DNA from: Candidatus Gastranaerophilales bacterium
GTDB lineage: Bacteria; Cyanobacteriota; Vampirovibrionia; Gastranaerophilales; Gastranaerophilaceae
Length of the DNA stretch: 64,000 nt
Direction of reading: 5' to 3'
Assembly: GCA_017560095.1 (NCBI GenBank)
Contig: JAFYOU010000014.1
Span: 51,678 to 115,677, forward strand
Part shown: one piece after another, positions 1-9,438 of the stretch
Layout: each line of letters opens with the position of its first letter
How positions within the stretch are numbered: position 1 is the first letter of the stretch
The notes under the pieces: generated by a model
Databases searched by the model: none
Told to the model about the DNA's origin: nothing
Seen by the model: the letters and a program-made list of their open reading frames with translations, nothing else
Position numbers and translations under genes: made by a program

Positions 1-534
1 TCCAAATGGAGCAACTGTTTCATACATCAATTTAACATCTTCAACCTTAGCACCCACGCCATTTTTAACAAAACCCGTTGAAGTCTTAACAAAATTAGCA
101 CCACTTTCAGCTGCAATTTTTGAAGCTGTTGCAATTTCTTCTTTGGTCAATAAATCTGTTTCTAAAATAACTTTTAAATTATGTTTTTGGCAAACATCTT
201 TTGTTCTTTTTATATCAAGTTCAACTTTTCTATAATCTTTATTTTTAAGCGCTGAAATGTTTAAAACAGTATCAATCTCATCAGCACCAAGCTTTAAAGC
301 CAATTCTGTTTGATACTGAGTCATTTCAATAGTACTATTTGCAAGCGGAAAATTAACAACAGTTACAATTTTTGTTCTACTTCCATTCAATAGTTCTTTA
401 GTTAATGCAATATAATTTGGGTTAATACAAACACCAAAAAAATCATATTTTACAGCATCCGCCACCATTTTTTTAATGTCTTCAACTGTAGCATTTGGTT
501 TTAAAACTGTGTGTTCAATATAATTGTTTATCAT
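1..534 (-). CDS. deoC: Deoxyribose-phosphate aldolase (partial, C-terminus outside window)
   Basis: Class I aldolase that cleaves 2-deoxyribose-5-phosphate to acetaldehyde and glyceraldehyde-3-phosphate in deoxynucleoside catabolism. The frame is open from an ATG at 534 to the window edge, 178 codons of a usual 215-250, so the C-terminus is missing. Family landmarks are visible: EHTVLKP near the start, GADEID in the middle, KVILETDLL, and FVKTSTGF, where K150 is the expected Schiff-base lysine. The start lies 10 bp downstream of the hydroxyacid dehydrogenase stop on the same strand, so the two are probably co-transcribed. Its acetaldehyde and triose products would feed fermentative metabolism (inference). 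Confidence 0.93.
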   Translation of the reverse strand, partial: MINNYIEHTVLKPNATVEDIKKMVADAVKYDFFGVCINPNYIALTKELLNGSRTKIVTVVNFPLANSTIEMTQYQTELALKLGADEIDTVLNISALKNKDYRKVELDIKRTKDVCQKHNLKVILETDLLTKEEIATASKIAAESGANFVKTSTGFVKNGVGAKVEDVKLMYETVAPFG

Positions 535-544
535 AGCAAGCTAA

Positions 545-1549
545 TTATAACAAAACCAAATTTTTTGCGCCATAACTTATATCGAAAGATGAATTAATAT
601 TTTCAATTGTTATATCCAAAATTCTTTTTTGTGCTTCTTTTGTATTATAGGCATTGTGCGGAGTTATAAGAACATTTTGCAACTGCAAAAGTTTTTGATT
701 GAAAAAAAACTTTTTAAAACAAGTTGATTTAATTCCAATATTTTTATTACATTTTTTCCAATTTTGGCATAAATACTCTTCGCACTCAACAACATCAAGT
801 GCTGCGCCTTTGATTTTATTTTCGGCTAGTGCATAATAAAGCGCCTCACTATCAATAATTTCACCTCTTGCGGTATTAATCAAAATTGCATTTTTTTTCA
901 TCTTAGAAATTGCAATTTTATCAATTAAATTTCTTGTATGCTCATTTAAAGGGCAATTTATTGATACAAAATCCGATTTTTTTAACAATTCATCAAGCTC
1001 AACAAAATTATAGGCTCCATTTTTATTTACATCGTAAGCTAAAACATCCATTCCAAAACCATACGCGATATTAACGACTTTTCTTCCGATTGCACCAACG
1101 CCAATTACGCCCATTGTTTTTTGAAATAATTCAATCCCTCTTAGATATTCTTGCTCAATATCTCCATTGATTATTGCTTTATGCCCTTGGATTATCTTTT
1201 TTGATAAAGCTAACAAAAGCGCAAAAACATATTCTGCAACTGTTGAATTACCGTAATTGGGAGTGTTAAAAACATAAATATTATTATTTTTGCAATATTC
1301 TAAATCAACATTAGAATATCCAACACTCCTTAAAAATATGAACTTTAAATTTTTAAATTTAGATAATACTTTCTGATTTAATTCAGAACCAACAAAGACA
1401 GACAAAGCCTCAACATCAAAATATTTTGAATCAACATAAACCGTTTCATTGATTAAATTTTTAAAAAAGTATGCTTCAACTTTTTCTGGCAAACGCTCTA
1501 AAAAATATTCAAGCTCATTTTTTTTAACATCATAAAAAAGTATCTTCAT
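545..1549 (-). CDS. D-isomer-specific 2-hydroxyacid dehydrogenase, D-lactate dehydrogenase-like
   Basis: NAD-dependent reduction of a 2-keto acid to a D-2-hydroxy acid in the cytoplasm. The 334-residue protein has the family layout: an N-terminal substrate domain, a Rossmann GVIGVGAIG motif near residue 148, NTARGEIID with the catalytic Arg, an acidic VECEE segment and TPHNA with the catalytic His. The roughly 25-residue Lys/Phe-rich stretch between VECEE and TPHNA is like the extended loop of D-lactate dehydrogenases, so pyruvate to D-lactate is the likeliest reaction, but phosphoglycerate or other 2-keto acid substrates cannot be excluded. It is the first gene of a short minus-strand unit with deoC. 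Confidence 0.85.
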   Translation of the reverse strand: MKILFYDVKKNELEYFLERLPEKVEAYFFKNLINETVYVDSKYFDVEALSVFVGSELNQKVLSKFKNLKFIFLRSVGYSNVDLEYCKNNNIYVFNTPNYGNSTVAEYVFALLLALSKKIIQGHKAIINGDIEQEYLRGIELFQKTMGVIGVGAIGRKVVNIAYGFGMDVLAYDVNKNGAYNFVELDELLKKSDFVSINCPLNEHTRNLIDKIAISKMKKNAILINTARGEIIDSEALYYALAENKIKGAALDVVECEEYLCQNWKKCNKNIGIKSTCFKKFFFNQKLLQLQNVLITPHNAYNTKEAQKRILDITIENINSSFDISYGAKNLVLL

Positions 1550-1605
1550 AAAAAAAATATACTTTTAATAAAATAAAAACCAATCACCAAATTGGATAAA
1601 TAAAA

Positions 1606-2856
1606 TTAACATTCTTTTTTTGCTAAGAATCTCTTCATTTTATCATGATCAAAATCATTTTCCCAACGAGCAACAACAGTTGTTGCAACACAATTTCCAA
1701 TTAAATTAACTGTTGTTCTTCCCATATCCAATATTTGATCAATCCCCAGCAACACTGCAACACCAACCAAAGGAAGGCCGAAACTAGCTAAGGTTCCAGT
1801 TAAAATCACCAATGAAACTCTTGGCACACCCGCTATTCCTTTTGAAGTTAACATCAAAGTCAACATAATCATTATTTGCTGTTGTATAGAAATCTCTACA
1901 CCTACAACTTGAGCACAAAATAAAGTTGCAAGCGTCAAATACATTGTTGTTCCGTCAAGATTAAAAGTATACCCCATTGGCATAACAAAACTTACAATAC
2001 TTTTTGGAACTCCAAACTTTTCCATTAATTCCATAGCCTTAGGCAATGCAGCTTCAGAGGAAGCCGTAGTAAAAGCTAACAATGCAGGATCCTTAATTGT
2101 TTTCAATAATCCCATAAATGGAACTTTTATTATTCTACATGCAACAACCAAAACTATAGCTACAAAAATAATTAAAGAAAAATATGTTATTGCAATCAAT
2201 TTCAAATAACTTACAAGAATTGCAATCCCATTTTGTCCAATAGTAGCAGACATTGCACCAAAAACACCAATTGGAGCAAATTGCATAACATATTGCGTAA
2301 ATTTAAACATAATATCACAAGTGCTTTGCAAAATATCTAAAACAGGACGTGCTTTTTGCCCAACAGCGCAAACAGCAAGAGCAAAAAATATCGCAAAAAC
2401 AACTATTTGCAACAAATCTCCATTTGCCATAGCTTCAATCACGCTTTCTGGAACGCTATGCACTAAAGTTTGCGCAAAATCCATTCCGTTGGGAACATTT
2501 TTCATAGATTCGACAGCATTCATTGAAATTGAGCTAGCATCAATTTTAAAACCAGCACCCGGTTTTAAAAGATTTGCCATAACAAGTCCTAGAACAAGAG
2601 CAATAGTTGTAGCTATTTCAAAATAAACAATTGTTTTAAAGCCAATTTTTCCTAAATTTTTAACACTACCATGCCCTGCAATTCCCACAACCAAAGTTGC
2701 AAAAATCAAAGGAGCAATAATCATTTTAACCATTCTTAAAAACAAATCACCTAATGGTTGCATTTTAACGGCATACTGAGGCAATAGCCAACCAAATAAA
2801 ACGCCAGCCACTAATGCAATAAAAATATGCAAAGTCAGTTTTTTAGAATTTTTCAA
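1606..2856 (-). CDS. Dicarboxylate/amino acid:cation symporter (DAACS/SDF family)
   Basis: Secondary transporter of the GltP/DctA family in the inner membrane, 416 residues, the usual length. It has about eight hydrophobic helices plus the two re-entrant hairpins: HP1 with TTASSEAALP and HP2 with TSKGIAGVPRVS. Helix 7 carries NLDGTTMY, and helix 8 reads DMGRTTVNLIGN, so the substrate-binding Arg of the family is kept, while the aspartate that follows the helix-8 Asn in sodium-coupled glutamate transporters is Asn here, as in DctA-type members. Glutamate/aspartate or C4-dicarboxylate substrates are both possible. It begins 22 bp after glyS ends and is probably in the same transcript. Confidence 0.9.
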   Translation of the reverse strand: MKNSKKLTLHIFIALVAGVLFGWLLPQYAVKMQPLGDLFLRMVKMIIAPLIFATLVVGIAGHGSVKNLGKIGFKTIVYFEIATTIALVLGLVMANLLKPGAGFKIDASSISMNAVESMKNVPNGMDFAQTLVHSVPESVIEAMANGDLLQIVVFAIFFALAVCAVGQKARPVLDILQSTCDIMFKFTQYVMQFAPIGVFGAMSATIGQNGIAILVSYLKLIAITYFSLIIFVAIVLVVACRIIKVPFMGLLKTIKDPALLAFTTASSEAALPKAMELMEKFGVPKSIVSFVMPMGYTFNLDGTTMYLTLATLFCAQVVGVEISIQQQIMIMLTLMLTSKGIAGVPRVSLVILTGTLASFGLPLVGVAVLLGIDQILDMGRTTVNLIGNCVATTVVARWENDFDHDKMKRFLAKKEC

Positions 2857-2878
2857 TTACTACTCCAAATTGGAAAAT

Positions 2879-4933
2879 TTATAGTTTTTCAAAATCGCAA
2901 ACTACATTGAATTTTTCTTTTAATTTATTTAAAAGAGCAATTCTATTGTTTTTTACATTTTCATCTTTATCCATTACCAATACTTTTTCAAAGAAATTGG
3001 CCGTTGGTTGAATTAAAGATTTTAACGATTGAATATAACAATTAAGATCATCATTCGATTTATGATTTAAAATTGCACTATATAGATTTTTTTCTTCATC
3101 TAAAATAAATAATTTCTCATCAACCATATTATATTCATTATCTTTTAAAATTCTTGAAACTCTTGTTGCATTCTCTTTAATCTGTGCAAATTCTTTATCA
3201 TCTTGATATTTCATTAAAGTTTCAGCTCTTTTAATAAAACTTGATAAATCTGCTAAAGGATTAAAGTTTGCAATAGAACTTAAAATATTTGCACTTAAAT
3301 CTTTTTCGTACATAAATATCAATCTTTGCACAAAAAACTCTTTAAGTTCATCAAACAAAGCTTCTTCAATATCGATTGAAAACTCTTTAGACAATGCCTC
3401 AATTGAATATTTAATTAATTCTTCAATATTAACATCTAATTTATTTTCAATAATTGTTCTCAATATCCCAATTGCAGCCCTTCTTGCCCCTAATGGATCA
3501 TTAGAGCCTGTTGGACGTTTTTTCTTCTTGTCACCTTGAGTTGAAATAAATAAAGCACAAATTGTATCAATTTTATCTGCAATTGAAACTATCTGACCTT
3601 CAATTGAGCTTGGCAATTCTCCGTTGGCTCCCAATGGGAAATAATGTTGCGCAATTCCAAGGGCAACATTTTCTTTTTCGCCATTTTGAATAGCATAATC
3701 TTGACCAATAAAGCCTTGTAATTCAGTAAATTCAAAAACAAGTTTTGTTGAAAGATCGCTTTTGGCCAGTTTTGCCACTCTTAATATATCATCTTTAGTT
3801 TTAATCTTTAAAACATCTGCAATTTTAGACGATAAATTAATTAACCTTTGCGTTTTATCAAAAAGCGTTCCCAATCCTTTTTGAAAAGTCATACCTTTAA
3901 GATTTTCAATTTTATCAATCAATTTTGTTTTTGTATCTTCTTGATAAAAGAATACGCCATCTTCAAGACGAGCGCAAATTACTCTTTGATTACCCGCTTT
4001 AATGTTAGAAAACTCTGAACCAACATAATTAGCCATAGTAATAAAATGATTCGACAACTTGCCAGTCTTATCCCAAAGAGGGAAATATCTTTGATGTTGC
4101 GTCATAACTGTTGTTGTAACAATTTCTGGCACTTGAAGATATTTTTCACTAAAATCACACAACACAGGAATCGGCCATTCGTTGATAAATGTTACTTCTT
4201 CAAGAAGTTCTTCCATGTTGTCAAATTTTATTTCTAAATTATTTTCATCAGCACATTTTTTCGCCAATTCAACAATTAAATCTTTTCTTTCATCTTGATC
4301 AACAATTACATTACCTTTTTTTAGAGTTTCAATATATTTTTTTGGTTCATCAATTGTTAATTCACGATTTTGTGAATATCTATGTCCAATAGTTTTATTT
4401 GTTGCAATTTTTTCTAAAATTTTTAAATCTACAACTTCATTGCCTAAAAGTGCAACAACATTTTCAATTGGACGAGAAAATTTCTCAGTATTATATGCCC
4501 AACGCATAAAATGAGCACCTTGAAGTTTTAAAATTAAATTCTCAATATTTTCTTTTAAAATATCAATTGTTGAATTACCTTTAACTTCAATACGAGCCCA
4601 AATATAATTATCTTTTTCATATAAATCAGATAATTCTACATTATTTTTCTTTGCAAAACCAATTGCAGCAGGAGAAAACTCTCCGCTTTCGGTTTTGGCT
4701 ATATTTAAAATTGGGCCTTTAACATCCTTTGAAACGGTTTGTTGGCTTAGCGCCAAATTATCAACCAAAACAGCAAGCCTACGAGGAGTAGCATAAACTT
4801 TAATTTCACCATGTTCTAGGCCATTTTCGCTAAACAGTTTTTCAAAAGAGCTTTTCAATTGCACAATTGCGCTAGGTATAAACTTATATGGTAGCTCTTG
4901 AACCAGTACTTCTAATAAAAAATCTTTTCTCAT
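2879..4933 (-). CDS. glyS: Glycyl-tRNA synthetase beta subunit
   Basis: Beta chain of the bacterial alpha2-beta2 glycyl-tRNA synthetase, needed for tRNA-Gly recognition. The 684-residue length is normal. It starts with the typical FLLEVLVQELPYKFIP segment, has the conserved TTTVMTQHQRYFPL motif, an HD-like middle region (IADKIDTICALF) and GSNDPLGARRAAIGILRT. The catalytic alpha subunit gene glyQ, which is often directly upstream, is not adjacent: the upstream neighbour is divergent. It leads a minus-strand unit that includes the symporter. Confidence 0.95.
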   Translation of the reverse strand: MRKDFLLEVLVQELPYKFIPSAIVQLKSSFEKLFSENGLEHGEIKVYATPRRLAVLVDNLALSQQTVSKDVKGPILNIAKTESGEFSPAAIGFAKKNNVELSDLYEKDNYIWARIEVKGNSTIDILKENIENLILKLQGAHFMRWAYNTEKFSRPIENVVALLGNEVVDLKILEKIATNKTIGHRYSQNRELTIDEPKKYIETLKKGNVIVDQDERKDLIVELAKKCADENNLEIKFDNMEELLEEVTFINEWPIPVLCDFSEKYLQVPEIVTTTVMTQHQRYFPLWDKTGKLSNHFITMANYVGSEFSNIKAGNQRVICARLEDGVFFYQEDTKTKLIDKIENLKGMTFQKGLGTLFDKTQRLINLSSKIADVLKIKTKDDILRVAKLAKSDLSTKLVFEFTELQGFIGQDYAIQNGEKENVALGIAQHYFPLGANGELPSSIEGQIVSIADKIDTICALFISTQGDKKKKRPTGSNDPLGARRAAIGILRTIIENKLDVNIEELIKYSIEALSKEFSIDIEEALFDELKEFFVQRLIFMYEKDLSANILSSIANFNPLADLSSFIKRAETLMKYQDDKEFAQIKENATRVSRILKDNEYNMVDEKLFILDEEKNLYSAILNHKSNDDLNCYIQSLKSLIQPTANFFEKVLVMDKDENVKNNRIALLNKLKEKFNVVCDFEKL

Positions 4934-5081
4934 AATACCTTGATTATATTATAAAAATTTTAAATCCAAGAATTTTTTATTAAGAAACGCAACAAAAGAA
5001 GAAAAATACTAATATTTTTTTTGAAAATTATTCTTGTATGTGTCAAATTATTATATAAAGAGTTATTGGTTTATATAGATA

Positions 5082-6665
5082 ATGCAAAATGTTGATATCA
5101 TTGAAATAAACGAGGAACAGGCATATAATGCCAAATTACTAGCCAGCAAAATGAGTACGCCTCAAATAAGAAAAAGAGGCATGATTGATATGCTTGGCAT
5201 ATCTTGCGCAATAAATTATCTACACGCCAAAAGAATTAGAGTTGATAACAAAAGAAGCGTATATAAAATTCCTCTTTTATTTGAAGAATTCAAGATTTCC
5301 GACATATATTATAACAACTATAGAGTTGACGTTATAACTCTTTTTAAAGAAAAAACTATCAAAATTCCAAAAATCCATGTTGATATGGAAATTTTACCCG
5401 ATTTTTATTTTATTGTTCAAATTGGTGGAAAAATAAAAGAAGCCAAAATGATTGGCTTTATTGAAGGCAAAAAAATTCAAAGATGTTCTTCTGATTCAAA
5501 ATATCATTATCCAACCCTTGATATGATATTAGATCTTGAAAAATTTACGCAACTTACAAAACATTCAACCCCAACAAAAACTCTTCTTGGTAAACATGTT
5601 GATTGTATGGGACTATTTTTAAAATTTATAGATAAAGATTTATCTTCCGTATACAAAAGACAATTAATACAACATTTAATGAATTGTGATTCATGCAGAA
5701 GTCGCTTCATCGACACAATGGAATTTGAAAGAATGGCAGGAAATATTCAATATTATCCTGAATTATCAAAAAAATATGAATCAAAAACTAAATTTGAAGA
5801 TGTTTCTTTTAAATTTAATCAATTAGATGAACAAAAAAGCTTTGAAGAAAGTATTAATAAAGCTATTATAGCAAACAATGACAAAGAACTAGAACAAAAT
5901 TTCATTAACATCGAACAAAGCGAAAATAATATTGAAGAAACTCCAAAAACTGTTCAGATGTTCGATATAGCCGATCCAAAACAACTAAAAAACGGCGTAA
6001 TTGATACAATATTTAATGAAATTCCAAAACTTGAATTACCGCAAATCAAAACAATTGCCAATGCAAAAACAAAACGCGCTCTTTTAATAATTTTTGTAAT
6101 ATTGTTTGTTTTCAGCAGTTTCCTTCTTATATCTTTCAAAGGAACATCTGAAACAATCGAACAAAATAACGAGATTGCAAACTTTGATGAATTCGAAGAA
6201 GAATACGACTATGAAGATTACAATAACAACTCTGAAGGATATGCCCAATTAATCCCAAAAGAAAATACAACTATTGATAATTTTTCCATTAGGCATCCAA
6301 AAATTACTAAAGCAACATATACTCCAACCATTACAAATATCTCTTGGGAAGCTCCTGAAAGCTTAGTCAAAAAAGCCAATTACACTAAATTTTTACAACT
6401 TATTGGGAAAAATGTTAAATTAAATCTCCAAAATGATTTATTACTTGTAAATGATGTTCCAATAAATAAGCTTGTTAAAGTGGATATCAATATAGCGCCA
6501 AATGGTAATGTTAATTCAATTAAATTAACATCATCCTCAGGTTCTCCTTCAATAGATTCTTCTATTAAAAAAGTGGTAACAGATACTCTCACCTATATGA
6601 AACCACCAAGCCATGGGGTTATTTCAAAATCCGTTAACATAACTTTAAGCGTAGAGTTGAATTAA
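5082..6665 (+). CDS. Single-pass membrane protein with zinc-finger-like Cys/His motif and TonB C-terminal-like domain
   Basis: Function not known. The 527-residue protein has an N-terminal region of no obvious family, then an anti-sigma-like cluster near residues 170-205 with a conserved H, a C and CDSC (HLMNCDSC), an acidic linker, one membrane helix near residues 330-350 (LLIIFVILFVFSSFLLI), a very acidic EEEYDYEDY stretch and a C-terminal domain. That last domain reads VDINIAPNGNVNSIKLTSSS followed by a PP near the end, typical of TonB family C-terminal domains. The topology implied is cytoplasmic zinc finger and periplasmic TonB-like end. A promoter for the next gene overlaps its stop codon, so the two may be only partly co-expressed. 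Confidence 0.6.
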   Translation: MQNVDIIEINEEQAYNAKLLASKMSTPQIRKRGMIDMLGISCAINYLHAKRIRVDNKRSVYKIPLLFEEFKISDIYYNNYRVDVITLFKEKTIKIPKIHVDMEILPDFYFIVQIGGKIKEAKMIGFIEGKKIQRCSSDSKYHYPTLDMILDLEKFTQLTKHSTPTKTLLGKHVDCMGLFLKFIDKDLSSVYKRQLIQHLMNCDSCRSRFIDTMEFERMAGNIQYYPELSKKYESKTKFEDVSFKFNQLDEQKSFEESINKAIIANNDKELEQNFINIEQSENNIEETPKTVQMFDIADPKQLKNGVIDTIFNEIPKLELPQIKTIANAKTKRALLIIFVILFVFSSFLLISFKGTSETIEQNNEIANFDEFEEEYDYEDYNNNSEGYAQLIPKENTTIDNFSIRHPKITKATYTPTITNISWEAPESLVKKANYTKFLQLIGKNVKLNLQNDLLLVNDVPINKLVKVDINIAPNGNVNSIKLTSSSGSPSIDSSIKKVVTDTLTYMKPPSHGVISKSVNITLSVELN

Positions 6666-6686
6666 AGGCTTTATTTTTGCTATAAT
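6657..6686 (+). promoter_or_regulatory. Sigma-70-type promoter for the ATPase-folD-alr-gcv run
   Basis: TTGAAT at 6657-6662 and a perfect TATAAT at 6681-6686, spacing 18, overlap the stop codon of the preceding gene and lie 27 bp upstream of the next start. This could drive the genes from 6713 to 12266 independently of the upstream gene. Confidence 0.5.
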
Positions 6687-6712
6687 TTAATAACATTAAA
6701 CAAGGATATTAA

Positions 6713-7444
6713 ATGACCTCAACTATAGCTTTTATTGGAAAATCTGGTAGCGGAAAAACAACTTTAGCGAAAAACTTTACCAAATTAATTAGTAAAAATT
6801 TTCCAGACAAAACAATCTTATTAATTGATAATGACTTAACTCTTGAACTATCAGATAGTTTTGGAATTAAAACAAGAAATACAATCTACGGGGTTAAATC
6901 TGGAAAACATGAATATAAAACAGGCATCCCCGAAGGAATGTCAAAACAAGAGTACATTGAATGGGCGCTTGAAGATATAATCATTGAAGTTGATGAAAAC
7001 ATCGATATGATTGCTTCATGGTTTGTAACTCCAAAAGATTGTATGTGCCCAAGTACAAAATTAATGAGAGATTCGCTAACAAAGCTAATTTCAAGATACG
7101 ATTTTGCAATTTTTGATTGCGAATATGACTTAAAATATTTAAATTTATTAATAGACTGTAAAATTGATGAAGCCATTATAGTTACAAAATGCAAAAAAGA
7201 AGCCATTGCACTTAGTGCAAAAATAGCCGAATCTTCAAAAAAATATGTATATGATGGTCAACTAGGCGTAATTTTAAACAAAGCCAAAAAAGATGACTTA
7301 CCAAAAGCAACAGAACTACTAAAAAACCTTGAATTATATAATTTAGGACATATAGAAAACCAAGAAAATATTGATTCAGATAAACTTATAAATACATTAG
7401 AAATAATTTATTCAAGAATGAATTTACCCCAAATCGAAAGATAA
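6713..7444 (+). CDS. ParA/MinD superfamily ATPase, CooC-like
   Basis: A P-loop ATPase of 243 residues. The Walker A is FIGKSGSGKTTLAKN, which keeps the signature lysine two residues after the Ile as in deviant Walker A proteins, but has S-G-S instead of G-G-V. A switch-like aspartate follows in LLIDND. FAIFDCEYDL is the Walker B-like strand and VILNKAKK the nucleotide base strand. It resembles CooC-type metal-centre maturation ATPases more than plasmid ParA, but no CO dehydrogenase lies nearby. It is followed by folD after 5 bp. Function is not established; roles in localisation or cofactor insertion are both possible. Confidence 0.65.
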   Translation: MTSTIAFIGKSGSGKTTLAKNFTKLISKNFPDKTILLIDNDLTLELSDSFGIKTRNTIYGVKSGKHEYKTGIPEGMSKQEYIEWALEDIIIEVDENIDMIASWFVTPKDCMCPSTKLMRDSLTKLISRYDFAIFDCEYDLKYLNLLIDCKIDEAIIVTKCKKEAIALSAKIAESSKKYVYDGQLGVILNKAKKDDLPKATELLKNLELYNLGHIENQENIDSDKLINTLEIIYSRMNLPQIER

Positions 7445-7449
7445 GCAAA

Positions 7450-8310
7450 ATGACAACAATAATAGATGGCAAACTCTGCGCAAAAAAAATATTAGATAAA
7501 CTAAGAAATAAAACTGCCAAACTAGAAAAAAAACCTAGTTTGGCCGTAATTCTAGCTAACAATGATGAATCAAGCAAACTTTATGTAGCTTCAAAAGAAA
7601 AAACTTCAAATAGCTTAGGGTTTGAATCATGTGTTTATCGCTTTGATAAATCAATTACACAAGGTGAATTAATTAAGTTAATCCATGAGTTAAATGAAAA
7701 CCCAAACATTAACGGGATTTTAGTGCAATTACCTTTGTATGAACATCTTGATAGTCAAGAAATAATAGAATTAATTAATCCCAAAAAAGATGTTGATGGC
7801 TTTCATCCAATTAATGTAGGAAGGCTAAATTGCGGACTTGAACCATATGCAATTTGTTGCACTCCAAAAGGAATAATTAAACTTTTAAAAGAATATGAAA
7901 TAAACTTGGTTGGGAAAAACGTTGTTGTAATTGGCCGTTCAAACATCGTGGGGAAACCCACTTCAACCCTTTTAATGAATGAAAACGCAACAGTTACCTT
8001 GGCTCACTCGAAGACTAAAAACTTGAAAGAAATAACAAAAACTGCCGATATCATTGTAAGTGCAACAGGAGTTGCAAAATTAATTAAAGCGGATATGGTC
8101 AAAAAAGGAGCTGTTGTAATTGATGTTGGAATAAACAAGCAATCAAACGGCAAATTAATTGGAGATGTCGATTTTGATAAAGTTAAAAATATTGCTAGCT
8201 TTATCACCCCAGTTCCGGGCGGAGTTGGTCCAATGACAATTGCTTGCTTAATGGAAAATACGTACGAATTATTTTTAACGCAAAATGGATTGCAAGATGC
8301 AAAATTTTAG
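7450..8310 (+). CDS. folD: Bifunctional methylene-THF dehydrogenase / methenyl-THF cyclohydrolase
   Basis: Interconverts 5,10-methylene-THF, methenyl-THF and 10-formyl-THF in the cytoplasm. The 286-residue protein carries the catalytic SSKLYVASKEKTSNSLG segment with the conserved Tyr and Lys, GILVQLPLYEH, DVDGFHPINVG, the NADP-binding GRSNIVGKP and the C-terminal signature TPVPGGVGPMT. It sits upstream of glycine cleavage genes that feed one-carbon units into the same folate pool, so the operon is metabolically coherent. The 3' end overlaps alr by up to 26 bp. Confidence 0.95.
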   Translation: MTTIIDGKLCAKKILDKLRNKTAKLEKKPSLAVILANNDESSKLYVASKEKTSNSLGFESCVYRFDKSITQGELIKLIHELNENPNINGILVQLPLYEHLDSQEIIELINPKKDVDGFHPINVGRLNCGLEPYAICCTPKGIIKLLKEYEINLVGKNVVVIGRSNIVGKPTSTLLMNENATVTLAHSKTKNLKEITKTADIIVSATGVAKLIKADMVKKGAVVIDVGINKQSNGKLIGDVDFDKVKNIASFITPVPGGVGPMTIACLMENTYELFLTQNGLQDAKF

Positions 8311-9436
8311 AGGGACATTTATAAATAAAAATCGAGATGCTTGGGTTGAAATTAATCTTAGCAATTTAGAACACAACATTCTTGCAATTAAAAAATTCCT
8401 AAAAGAAAATTGCCCTCAAGAGCCTGATTTATTTGCCGTAGTTAAGGCTGATGGGTATGGACACGGTTCTTTGATGTGTGCACCAATTTTGAATGCTTGC
8501 GGAGTTAATTATTATGGCGTAGCCAGTATTGATGAAGGAATAGAATTAAGAGAACACAAAGTTACTCAACCAATTCTTGTTTTAGGCGCAAGTCCTTTGT
8601 GGGCTATGGAAAATGCCATCAAATATGATATAGCCGTTTCTGTTTTTAATGATGAGCATATTGAAATGGCAAATCAATTACATGAACGCTTAAATAAAAA
8701 ATTAAAAGTTCATATTAAAATAGACACCGGCATGAATAGAATTGGAATTAGTAAAGATGACGCCAAAAAGTTCATTCAAAAAATTTTAAATTCAAAATCA
8801 ATTGAACTTAAAGGAATTTTTACTCATTTTGCTGATGTCGAAAACGAAAATTTATTCAAAAAACAAATTCAAGAATTTCAAGAAATTGTTGAGCCATATA
8901 AAAATTATGATATCAAAATTCACTGTTTAAATTCACCGGGAATGTTTTTATATCCCGAATTTTCATATGATATGGTTCGCATGGGAATAATTATGTGGGG
9001 ATTAACTCCATATTCAAAAGAAAATGAAAAAATGCCAAAAGTTAAACCAGTTATGGGTTTAAAAGCTAGAATCACTAATATTCACACTCTTAAAAAAGAT
9101 GATGGCATTAGCTATGGGCACACATACATTGCAAAACAAGATTTAAAAGTTGCAACTATTCCAATAGGGTATGCTGATGGCATTGCTAGAAGCTTATCTG
9201 GTAAAATTACAGCTATATTAAATGGCAAAGAAATTAAACAAATTGGAAGGATTACTATGGATCAAATTATGTTTGATGTAACAAATATAGATTGTTCTGT
9301 TGGGGATATAGTTGTTCTTTTAGGTGAAGAAAATAAAAATGATACAATTGACACATGGGCCAAAAAACTTGATACAATTAATTATGAATTAACATGTAGA
9401 TTAAAAATGAGATTACCAAGAATTTATGTGAGGTAA
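8285..9436 (+). CDS. alr: Alanine racemase
   Basis: PLP enzyme that makes D-alanine for peptidoglycan. The 383-residue protein has the PLP lysine motif VVKADGYGHG near residue 58, the substrate-proximal MVRMGIIMWG, the second catalytic base in ISYGHTY and IGRITMDQIMFDVT. The first ATG at 8285 overlaps folD by 26 bp; a second in-frame ATG at 8297 is equally plausible because neither has a strong ribosome binding site. Translational coupling to folD is likely. Confidence 0.95.
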   Translation: MDCKMQNFRGTFINKNRDAWVEINLSNLEHNILAIKKFLKENCPQEPDLFAVVKADGYGHGSLMCAPILNACGVNYYGVASIDEGIELREHKVTQPILVLGASPLWAMENAIKYDIAVSVFNDEHIEMANQLHERLNKKLKVHIKIDTGMNRIGISKDDAKKFIQKILNSKSIELKGIFTHFADVENENLFKKQIQEFQEIVEPYKNYDIKIHCLNSPGMFLYPEFSYDMVRMGIIMWGLTPYSKENEKMPKVKPVMGLKARITNIHTLKKDDGISYGHTYIAKQDLKVATIPIGYADGIARSLSGKITAILNGKEIKQIGRITMDQIMFDVTNIDCSVGDIVVLLGEENKNDTIDTWAKKLDTINYELTCRLKMRLPRIYVR

Positions 9437-9438
9437 AA

